Below are positions 1 through 9,434 of a DNA stretch of 64,000 nt, one piece after another. The number at the start of each line of letters is the position of its first letter. Positions within the stretch are counted from its first letter, which is position 1. The notes beneath the pieces were generated by a model, which had not been told where the DNA came from, ran no database searches, and saw only the letters and a list, made by a program, of their open reading frames with translations. Origin of the DNA: Megalonaias nervosa (lineage: Eukaryota > Mollusca > Bivalvia > Unionida > Unionidae); assembly GCA_016617855.1 (NCBI GenBank), contig JAECUM010000839.1:62001-126000 (forward strand). The letters are read 5' to 3'. Made by a program: the position numbers and the translations under genes.

Positions 1-1064
1 ATGCAACCCATGTGACCATGAACAATGGCCTAGTAGATTAGAAAGGTTAGCTTATCTAAAAGTTCATTTTTACTCTAAAAACTAAATAAAGAAAAAAAAA
101 TGTCCAAGACGCTGTGTGTATTATTCAATCTGAAGGCACAAAGCAACAGTCATTTTTCTGCAGCTCATCAGCATAATGTATATAAAATCCATAAATAATT
201 TTGATTCTGACTCAATGATTTCTACATGTACATTGCCAGTACATTTGCAAGAACATGTGGCTGATACACTACAAAAACTGTGGGTTAGAAGGCACCTAAT
301 CAGTGTGTTATTAACTCAAACTATGCCTAATTAGAAGACAACACTTCAGTAGGATGTCTTCATTTTCAAAATGCAATTGCTGACACATTTAAATGCAAAA
401 TTACAATGAGGTAACAATTCTATTTTGTATACAAATGCTGTTGTTATCATTTTCAACTCATTTTTCATCTCTCCCTCCCTCATCCAATTTACATTCTGAC
501 ATACAAACTCATCAAGTTCTCCATCTTTTATGTTATAAGGCAGTTAGGTACACAACATGGTTGGCAATGATGGATCCCAAGTAATGCATTATAGTGGGGG
601 ATACATTTATGACCTAAACAAATTCAAAATTCTTGCCGATTCTTTTAAAATTCCTGTTGCTGACAGAAAGGTAATATCTCTAGGTATCTTCTAACACAGA
701 CAAGATTCATTGTGCTTCCTTCTACATATGCTGTTATTTTTTCCCTTTATTCACTTTCTAGATTAAAGTTTTAGGACACATCTATATATTTTGACTATTG
801 TTTAGTGCATGCACTGATGTAAGTGTGCACATCTATGGTCTCATATACATCATTTTCCTACAATGTTCAAAACTGGTTGAATTCAAGACGGGTTACTCTC
901 TCGAAATATATGTACCATGGATTTAGAATAATGATCACTCCCACCAATACATGCATAGATAACTGGACACTGTGAAGGTACAGCATTAAGTCCAAAAGAA
1001 CTGATATAATTCATAAAATTCGGAGGTCACAGTTTCTATTGTTCTGTACTTAAATGTAATTTAC
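1..1064 (-). other. MBTPS1 intron 2 (5' part), no further exon seen
   Basis: This stretch follows the donor at 1064-1059 on the minus strand and should be intron. I looked for the next conserved block of site-1 protease (the HPNIKRVTPQ-type segment) and did not find it. Small open frames here, such as 393-584 plus, have no recognisable domain and are AT-rich chance frames. Confidence 0.5.
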
Positions 1065-1216
1065 CTTAATCAAATCAAAATCACTGGGATAATCAATAGC
1101 TGGATTGTCTCGTGGCACGATTTTCCAGGATACTACTCCCGAGTCTCGTAGTGCAGCAGCAAGAAAACGCCTCCGAGCCTGTGTTCTAAAGTAACCATTG
1201 AAAGACACAATGTACT
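1065..1216 (-). CDS. MBTPS1: MBTPS1 (site-1 protease) coding exon 2, propeptide
   Basis: Site-1 protease is a Golgi subtilisin-like protease that cleaves SREBPs, ATF6 and other membrane-bound precursors. This exon encodes 50 whole codons with the propeptide signature of the family: YIVSFNGYF, then a run ending IVPRDNPAIDYPSDFDLIK, which aligns by eye with the vertebrate YIVAFNGYF...IIPRNNPSSDYPSDFEVI stretch. The minus-strand acceptor is tgtttcag before base 1216. The donor is AAG followed by gtaaat below base 1065, so the exon ends in phase 0. Its first two bases complete a GAG (Glu) codon with the last base of the exon at 3391-3574, giving an unbroken VVNHEYIVSFNGYF. Later exons, including the Asp-His-Ser catalytic domain, would lie left of base 1. 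Identity comes from recalled family sequence, not a search. Confidence 0.9.
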
Positions 1217-1682
1217 CTGAAACAGAGAACATGTCATGAATAAAGTTTTCATCTTTTCTTTTTCCTCTCTCTCCTCCCTTGCCCAATATACATCCAAATG
1301 TACACATTCATTTAGTTCCATCTCTTACCTTTAAGGTGGTTGGGTACTTGACATGGTAATGCTATGTCTTGACTATGAATCAATCCATATTGAATTTTAC
1401 AACCAAAAAAAAAAATCTGAATAGCATTGCTGCCACAGCTGTCACACAGAAACTTATACCTGTGTCTCATCATTTGCTAATACATGCATACGATTAAGCC
1501 TTGGGTTACAAGATGGACTCTAGATGTACAATAATGAATGTTTACTGTAATTTCAATTGATAGTACTGTAAATTACTTGAATCTGCAATGTATATACAAA
1601 GTGAATTTATGAGTTAGCTTAAAGATTGACATTACTTTAAATGAAGAACACCTAGAAAACTTCTACTCTTGACTGACCATTT

Positions 1683-1920
1683 TCAAGTCTGAGGTCTGTC
1701 ACAAGAAATGAAGTCAGTAACTTTATCTTAGTTTTGGGATATGCATGTATTCAAGTGCCCTATGTGGGTATCAGATGCTACTAGTGACCAGTCTGGGCAA
1801 ACTTCTGCACTTCTGCAATCAGTTATAAGAAATGGTGTCAATATATTTTTGTCTTAGTTTTGGACATATTAAAGTGCTCTGTGTGGACTTCAAATGTTAC
1901 TAGCAAACACTGGAGAAATA
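1683..1920. repeat. Degenerate two-copy tandem duplication, about 120 bp
   Basis: Two successive blocks share tcttagttttgg, aagtgc(c/t)ct(a/g)tgtgg and atg(c/t)tactag in the same order, roughly 120 bp apart. The copies have diverged by substitutions and small gaps, so the event is old. Confidence 0.55.
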
Positions 1921-2213
1921 TTTGTTTTTGTTCTCTACAAGTCAAGAAACTCCAGACCAGGACCATACTTCACTGGACTCCATTGAATGGCATAAAGAAC
2001 TTTTAAGACTGGGTCCACCATAATAATTTGAAATACAATGTATCTTAATATATCTTGCAAAAAGGGACCGTTTAGATTGTTTTATTAGTTTTGAATCTTA
2101 ACTTCTATTTTGTTGGTATGCTTGCTATTTCATTTTAAGGAATCTTCAGTCCACTGCTGCATGTAATCAGAAATTTCATAGGTTTGGTTTGGTCAACTAG
2201 AAGTCACATAACA

Positions 2214-2322
2214 GTCAGCCTTGGAAGCTGACCCTAATTGGCTCAGATTGACATGTCAGCCTTGGAAGCTGATCCTGGTTTGGCTCAGGCTGACATGCCA
2301 GCCTTGGAAGCTGACCCTGGTT
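2214..2322. repeat. 42-bp minisatellite, 2.6 copies
   Basis: The unit begins gtcagccttggaagctga and starts at 2214, 2255 and 2297. It is a multiple of three, so the plus-strand frame at 2238-2465 reads as a 14-residue repeat (ALEADPGLAQAD). Nothing else in that frame suggests a gene. Confidence 0.75.
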
Positions 2323-3390
2323 TGTGTGATTATATATCTTTTTCCGTTGTAGGTGAAAACATTTTAACTGTTGTGGTGCTTAATTACGAAATGGTATTAA
2401 TCCATGAGATGAAACATCAAATGATTAATGATTTGTGGTGTCAGCGCATGCGTGGACAAATATGAACTCAAGCAAATTACAATATATGCTAATCTTTCAA
2501 TATCTCAAAAATTCCTACACTTGAAAAACCTGTCTTCATTTGGTGTTTGTTAAAATAAATTTCAATTGCTACGAGTATGTATATGTGCCATTCAAAAAAA
2601 TACAAAAAAACCCAGTTTGGCTCCGGTTTTCTTCACAAGTATTTGTAAAACTTCCGTTCTAAATATAGATTATATACTTTACAATGCTTGCTACAGTGCA
2701 TACTGTAACAACTGCATATAGTTCTAATAACATCGCAACTAGCAATACAGGACCATTATGGGTGTGAGTGACCACTGCTGCTATTCTGACTTGCACTTAA
2801 CGGGACAAAATTTATTTTACTCATGACTGAAGCCAATTGAGAATTCATGAATTCGTGACTTTTTTTTGCATGCAGCGTGAATCTGTGAATTGCTATCTCG
2901 AGTTGTGAAATTCATGCCAAAATCGTGAGGGTTGGCAGGTCTCGATTATCATCATTATATTTCAGTGCTCTAGCCCTTTCAAGATAACCAAGACAATGTT
3001 TTCTGTCCTTGATCAACAATAATGTTCTTTATTTTGCTTGTAATATGCTATCTGAGGGCAAAGGCCAAGTAAAAACCTAGTGTTCACATACAATAAACAA
3101 TTATGGAATTTTGTCATGGATCATGGCCAATGGGCATGAAAAAATGCAACCTCTTAAACTAGGAATTGCCCATTACGGATTCAGTAGACAAAAAGCGAGT
3201 TTAGAGAGTGTATGAGTTGCAGATGTACTGCTTAATGACATCTGTCCTCCACCTCAATGACCACATCACACCACCATCTGGGCTCAAACAGTACTTAACA
3301 ATGATAAGTTGTAAGGACTTATTGCATGACTGGCATAAAATAACATTGAACTCTGAGAAAAACTGGACAACATGCAATATTACTGCTCAC

Positions 3391-3574
3391 CATGATTAAC
3401 AACACTGCTTGAATACTCCACTGAAATATGCACTCCATGTCCTTCAGCTGTGGTGTTGAATCCTACACATGCAGACACCTTGGCAATTTTGGGCCATGCT
3501 GTCGGTAAAATCTGTAGAACCAGTGTGAACAGAAGAACAACCCTTTTGGGCTTAAAGCCCATCCTATATGGCAT
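3391..3574 (-). CDS. MBTPS1: MBTPS1 coding exon 1: start codon and signal peptide
   Basis: This is the first coding exon of site-1 protease. Two in-frame Met codons lie at 3574 and 3562. The second has the stronger surroundings (A at -3, G at +4) and gives a typical secretory signal: basic MGFKPKR, then hydrophobic VVLLFTLVLQIL. A Cys and the sequon NTT follow, then HISVEYSSSVVNH, which matches the KVEFSSTVVEY segment just before the conserved YIVAF block of vertebrate site-1 protease. The donor is CATG followed by gtgagc (3390-3385), phase 1, which joins in frame to the exon at 1216. The intron is about 2.2 kb. No clear upstream acceptor is visible, so this may be the first exon, or untranslated exons may lie further right. 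Confidence 0.85.
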
Positions 3575-4430
3575 TCTGTCCCAAATGTGTCACTTTCTCA
3601 TTGTCATAAGATTGAAATGTTATTGCTCATACATTAATTCAAATGAAGTTAATAATGAACATTGTTATATAGCTTATAGCCAAATGACTGTATTATTAAC
3701 TTTTTTTGGACCCCCATGTATGAAGCACTGCCATCTTCAAAACTTCATCTTATGCATTCTGATCCATGTGGTCATTTCTACCACACATTTTTTTCAATGC
3801 TTCTTGCTGACTGGTCAAATATTTTCATGCCAAAGTTATGTAAACTGCTCCTGTGAAGAAAAAAAAAACCCCAATAAATAAATTATACAATACTGTAATT
3901 GATATCCAGCTATTAAGTCTGTGAACAAGCTCATGTTCTCTTACTGAAAAGCTAAATTCACCTTGTCCACATAAGGGTCTTAGGTACGCAGGTAGAAAAA
4001 TCCATTGCCTGGCAGCCCAGGACTACTAAAATTTATCTTTGGGCAGTACCAGATACAACCAGACTTATAATGAGTCTGATTACCAGGTGTTATTGTTTAC
4101 TAAAGACCATATGCCTACCAAGTCAATCATACATAATAACATTGATTCCTGCCATCTGGTTCATAATGCTGTTGGGTTTTTTTGACACTGTTTAGGGTAT
4201 TGCAAACAACAATTTGCCAAAAGAGAGGTCACCAAGAACAAATATTTACACAAAATAATTTCATTCTCTTCATCCACTATTCTCACCTTGCCAAATACTA
4301 TTACTGTAACTGTTTTTAAATCCCTCCACATTATGCAATGCACCTTTATCTTAATGCTTTGATATGAATGTCTTCCATCTGCAATTGCTCTGTCATAATT
4401 TAATGCCAATACATTATAATGATAAATATA

Positions 4431-4672
4431 TGTTTGGTTTTGTGGGTTTAGTGCCTTTTTTCAGTAAATGATATGCTACAAAAGGTGGCCAATATATTTA
4501 GTGGAGGAAGAACCTGGAAAAAAACACTGACCCACGGGAAGCTACAAGCAAGCTTTCTCACATACCCATGTTGGCTGTGCTGAAACTGTAACCCATCTAG
4601 ACAGAGGTGAGATGTCAGTGACTTATAAGGTGAGTGCCTTAGACCACTCAGCCACAGCTGAGTTGAGATGAT
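4431..4672 (-). mobile_element. tRNA-derived SINE, family B (Leu/Ser-like head)
   Basis: Read on the minus strand, the element starts with a tRNA-like head, GGCTGAGTGGTCTAAGGC, which contains a consensus A box (TGGCTGAGTGG). The body is about 200 bp and the tail runs CTGAAAAAAGGCACTAAACCC. The B box is decayed in this copy. A second, clearer copy lies at 44029-44285. The tail resembles that of the other SINE family in this window (13222-13537), which suggests mobilisation by the same LINE. Confidence 0.7.
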
Positions 4673-5049
4673 TCATGAGTATATCTTTTCCGGCATGAAC
4701 TGTCTTTTCAGCCAGTGGCTACACATGGTAAAATGACATAATGATTAATGTCAATTTATTAAAAACGTTAAATAATTAACATTGAATAGGAATGCAATGT
4801 ACTTGAACCTATCAAAAAGATCGTTTTCACAAACAGTTTCTACATGTTTTGATAGTGGTCAGTTATTGATATGCATGTAATTTACTGCTCCATGGTGAAG
4901 ACTGAATAAAAAATCTCTACTGCATTTTAGCAATACTACTCCATTCTTGAAAGGACAAAATCAAAAGGTACACACCAGACTGACTGTCACACACTATGAT
5001 GTCACAAAGAATGCTGCACATATTGAAAAAAATTCGTACCACCCTGTTA

Positions 5050-5330
5050 TTTTTTGTTTTGAGAGACCAAACATCCAGCTAAATATATGGTCACCACAGT
5101 AAAAGTCCAAAGGGATCAAACATTTTCGTCTAAAAGCTTTTTAAAAAAATGACATTTATAGTTCTGAGCATTCAGAAATCAGGGTTGAATATATCACGAG
5201 TAAAGTATTAGTATCAAAATTTAGGACTACAATTAATATTTGAGTAAATGCTCCTACATAATCATGCTCATGTACACTTTAAGATATCCTCTTTTAAAGC
5301 TGTCATGATGAAAAATCCTTAAATTTATGG
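5050..5330. repeat. Dispersed repeat, copy 1
   Basis: The ordered landmarks are ggtcacca, gtaaaagtcca, gatcaa, cattttcgtct, atgacattta and gagcattcagaaatcag. They recur in the same order at about 12826-13100 with moderate divergence. No coding or terminal structure identifies the family. Confidence 0.55.
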
Positions 5331-5839
5331 TATTAAATAATTTGTTTAAAATGCTATTAAGGTTTTCGATATAAAAAATAATAAAACAACGCCATATAAG
5401 CTCATCCTGTGTAATAATTCATGCACAAAAATTGAGCGAAATAATGATCCATTGGCAGGTAAATATTTAGTTTGGTTTTGGTTTACACCACTTACTGGTA
5501 CCAGACACAGAATAAACATAATATATCATTGTATCTGGTCCTAGTATTGATTCAAACAGATTATTTGGTTTGTCTGATTCTCTTGTTATCGAATACTATG
5601 TTTTCTCGTATTGCTATCGAAAATTGGGAGATTCTATTTATTCTGCCCCTTTTCTTCCTGGATTTCTTATATCTTGGTGCGTCTAAAGCCATCGAACGAG
5701 AATAAAAACTGAAATATTATACTTATTTCTTCTGACCAAGCAAAATTTACCAAAAATTCATCTACTTCTGTATACAAACGGATAATGTAAATATAGCAAT
5801 GGACATATTCGGCAACACCAAAGTTGGTTGTATCAAGCT

Positions 5840-5890
5840 CTCCGATTGGCTATTATTGATCACGGCTAATAATATTCACAATATGGCGGA
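5840..5890 (+). promoter_or_regulatory. Probable promoter: inverted CCAAT box plus YY1-like ATGGCGG
   Basis: An inverted CCAAT box (GATTGGC, ATTGG at 5845-5849) lies about 35 bp before AATATGGCGGAA (5880-5890). The latter is close to the YY1 consensus that marks start sites of many TATA-less animal promoters. A consensus splice donor follows at 5974. Transcription of the C39-like gene probably starts here. Divergent use for MBTPS1 is possible. Placement is inferred from motifs only. Confidence 0.45.
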
Positions 5891-5973
5891 AATTAGATAC
5901 GCTTGCAGTGTCTGGAATTCGGCAAAAGTTTTGCGAAATTTCAAGCCATTTTAGTTGTAGAGCCGTATTACAG
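5870..5973 (+). other. Predicted 5' untranslated exon of the C39-like gene, with a uORF
   Basis: The segment ends at tattacag followed by gtaatc, a good 5' splice site with cut after 5973. It would join to the acceptor at 9434. An ATG at 5883 opens a 23-codon upstream frame that stops at 5952-5954, so this exon cannot encode the N-terminus in that frame. Its start is only approximate. Supporting evidence is the promoter motifs just upstream and the lack of another good donor nearby. Confidence 0.4.
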
Positions 5974-8900
5974 GTAATCAAACAATCTAGGTTCAATTTA
6001 TTTCTAAGGACATTGCTAAATTGTTCCTAAAATGTAATACGACACTGCATATGTGACCTTGCAAATAAATATTTTGTGGATTTGGGGCCTGTAAGTTCTC
6101 CTAAAACTTACAAACTTGATATAAAGCACCTAATACGTTCACTTTGAGTAAATTAAATTAATGAAGTAGAATGTGGAAAGAGAAAACTTTAGTGTTTATT
6201 TCCACTGATTTTCCGTTCCAGTGAAAAGTTGAAAGGATGTTGAAGGAATATATTTAAGAAGTATGAGTCTCTGCAATAGACCAACAAGTTGTTCAGTGCC
6301 TCGTTTGTTTAATATTTTTCTGACTGGTGGCGAAGAACAAACATATTAAGACAGAATGCATGATGGACGGACCTTACAAAATATGATTATTAGGGTTGCG
6401 TTTAACAAATTAATACAGTTATTTCAGCCGACATTTCCATCCAGATGGCTTGTATAATCCCTCTGATTGATCCATGTCGTTGCATTAAATCCTTTAGAAC
6501 ACTCACTTTTCAGTATTAAACCCTGTCCAAACAGAACATTTGTGTATGCAGCAGCTGTTGAGCATGGATTTGAATTGCTGATGCATGCATAGAAAGCATC
6601 ATCACTTCAGGGAAAAGATCATCGTGTATTAACTGGCCAGCTCTAAACCAAACATTGCTCACTTCCCACTGACATAAACATTGCTAGATGGTGTTTTGTG
6701 AATACAATACAAACTTACAGTAGAGATGGAGTCTCCGTCATCAGGACATTTATCATACCTTTGGTAAATTGTCAAATAGATTTGTAACAAAGATGAGCAA
6801 AAGGTACAGCCTATCATGTCTCATTTTGATAGAGGTGAAACGATTAATCAATATTTTCCATATTGATACAAAACAATACTTACTCTATACTACTTACATT
6901 AATCTTTAGCAGTTGTGAATAATTATTAGTTATTTGTCTTTTTGTTCTTTAAATTGAGAATTCATCTAATACAGCTGTATGTCAGCAGCAAAGAAAAACT
7001 ACTGATGAGATCCACTCACCTACAAATTAGCAACCACAAGGTGACTAACTTGTGTGGTTTTAAATTGGCCCCAGCCCTGCCAATTCCATGCTGATTATTT
7101 TCATCAACATACTCAGTCACTGATATCATACATCAGCTTAAAAAAGACATTCAGGATTTGTTCACCATGTATGATTTAAGTACTTGTAATTTATTGTCCA
7201 CTTTTATGCAGAGTTTTGCTATTACTTCACATCTTGCCTACTTGTATTGAATATTAGGGCTGCACTTCTGGTATGTCTCACAATGAAATGTGTTACATAG
7301 ATACTAAGCAACAGAGAAACTTGCACAAAAGTGGCTATTAATGGATCTGTAAAATACTTAAATTGTACCTGGGGAACAAGTTTGGAATGTCTCCTTATAT
7401 GCTGATATATATAGTCACTGAACATGACAACCAGATAAAGAAAAAAATTTGCAAAGAATCGACAAGGGGGCAGATGCCAAAACTCTATGAGTTATAGTCA
7501 CCTTGTTAATTTGTATAAGGGGCATTTGTTGTCAGTAATTTTGTTTTTGACTCACAGAAATAAGCATATGTGTCTGCAGCAGTTGTTTTGCATTTGTAGT
7601 AAGTACAATGTGAAGGATTTGGTTTTTATTCATCCCTGTTTCCATACTCGAACTTGTTCTGGATAAGATTTTCCTTGCACAAGGAATTTACAACATTTCT
7701 TTTTTTTTGTTTTTAAGATAATACCCTCATACTTTCCAAATTTAATGAAGATATTTGTAATTTTTTTGAAAGCGTTCATAGATTGTGAAACAAAGGGTAT
7801 GGTGACCAAGATGAGTCTTGCACCAGATCAAATGGAGCAGCCTGAAATAACCTAAAAGGTTGAACGAAAACCACAGCCTGAAATAACCTAAAAGGTTGAA
7901 TGAAAACCACTGACTCATGACAGATAGTCTGTATGGAAGCTTTTTTCTGTTTTTCTTGTCAAGAATGAAAATGGCTTATGAACAAGTCTCTGTCTATAAT
8001 CTGCATGCTAGAAATACAACCATAGGTCAACACATATAAGGTGGCACCACCCTACCACTGAGAGACCTTCTGAAGATGAAAATGGCATCAAGTTGATACG
8101 TGTATCGATGTATTGTAGGCTTTGTATCGTGTATAATGATGGTACAGACAATGTGTCATGTAGGTTTGTCCCATTTTGGTTTATTGTAAGAAGTTTCTTG
8201 ACATGTGCAAAGTGATCATGCTGTATTATATGGAATATTCATTTTTACTTGTGAATATGTTAGAATGTTTAAAATTATTACAACAACAACTGTGTTCTAG
8301 GTCTTGGAATTTTAGTGATCTAAATTTACATTCTTTGCTGATTATTTCTCTGCAAGTAATCTTGAAAAACCAGACATTAAAAACTAGACACAATGATGTT
8401 TAAGTGGATCCACTTTAGAAATGCTAGACACATGGCATGCTGCATTGAATATCTGTTTGCAGTGCTTAAATGTGTAATGATGTTTGTTGGAATGTTTGTA
8501 ACGTCAGATTTTTCAGCTTTGATCGAAGGACTCGCTTTTAATTTAGTTAAATTGCTTTCACTTTTCCTTCTGATATTAGGATTTTGTTTTTGCAACAAGT
8601 TATCTATTCATTGGTAAATCTGTTTATAGCACTGTCAGACTAATTTGTAGCTGTTACATGAAATGCTTTTCACAAAGGAAGTGATCTTCTTACACTATCA
8701 ACTGGTTTTTATCCGATACGATTTCAAATATTTTTCATAATTCCTGAGAGAGAGAGAGAAGCAAGTGGAACCAGAATACCATCATTGCTTTATGGCAGCT
8801 CAATGTCACACTGATTTGATTTAACAATTCTGTACTTCTCAGCTGTTAGTTTTTGTCATCTTGATAATGGTGGTAATAATAGCCATTTTCAAAGTGATAA

Positions 8901-9434
8901 ATTATGACATCTAAGGATGACGTATCAATATGGATAATCAGATTGCTTTCCTTTTTGTATGGATGGAAGTGAGATACTTTATTGGCAGTTAGAACAAATG
9001 TCAGTGTCATGAATTTAGAAATCAACAAATATTCATGACTTCTATCTGTTAACCAAATATGTGTCTACTTGTGAGTGGTACATTTGACATATTTTGCACT
9101 AATATCCTGGCTGTGTAAAAGGAGACCTTTGTGGGTACTTTTGAAGATGAACCTGCTGATGCAAGTTGATTTTGTCTGTATAAAAAGGTGACTGCTGGTC
9201 AGTGAGGGGTAGTGGCTAATCAGATGGTGGACAACTGGACTATAATGAAAATATCCCTGCAGGGCAAGTAGCCAGCTGAAAATTTTTCTAGCCCAGCAAT
9301 ATTTAATGCAGTCTACTGGTTATAAATAGTGAGGAGTAGAATGTATTGATGACAGTTATGCCACATTTACGGAGCTTTGTTTTAACTCTGTAGTTCAAAT
9401 ATATTGTTAACATACAATATCTTGCTTATTTCAG
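5974..9434 (+). other. Intron 1 of the C39-like gene
   Basis: This is inferred intron between the predicted untranslated exon and the large coding exon. It is AT-rich. A 34-bp unit beginning cagcctgaaataacctaaaa is present twice in tandem at about 7840-7910. Several short open frames (for example 8393-8617, rich in Leu, Phe and Cys) lack splice signals and similarity to anything I know. Confidence 0.5.

Larger units (their letters stand above)
1217..3390 (-). other. MBTPS1 intron 1 with small tandem duplications
   Basis: This intron is bounded by the paired donor (3390) and acceptor (1217). It holds an old tandem duplication of about 120 bp at roughly 1683-1920 and 2.6 copies of a 42-bp repeat at 2214-2322. 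The remainder is AT-rich with no coding signal I can support on either strand. Confidence 0.7.
3575..5839. other. Intergenic region between divergent MBTPS1 and C39-like gene
   Basis: This spacer lies between the MBTPS1 start on the minus strand and the promoter of the next gene on the plus strand. It contains a tRNA-derived SINE at 4431-4672 and one copy of a dispersed repeat at about 5050-5330. The promoter or any 5' untranslated exon of MBTPS1 should lie here or near 5.85 kb. I could not place it. Confidence 0.5.

Noticed and set aside
2238..2465. Small plus-strand gene with a 14-residue repeat (ALEADPGL)
   Set aside because: It is only 2.6 repeat units in an intron of MBTPS1 on the opposite strand. 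The remainder of the frame is unremarkable.
8393..8617. Small membrane protein (74 codons, rich in Leu, Phe and Cys)
   Set aside because: It is AT-rich intronic sequence. Hydrophobic residues follow from T-rich codons. There are no splice signals or recognisable family.
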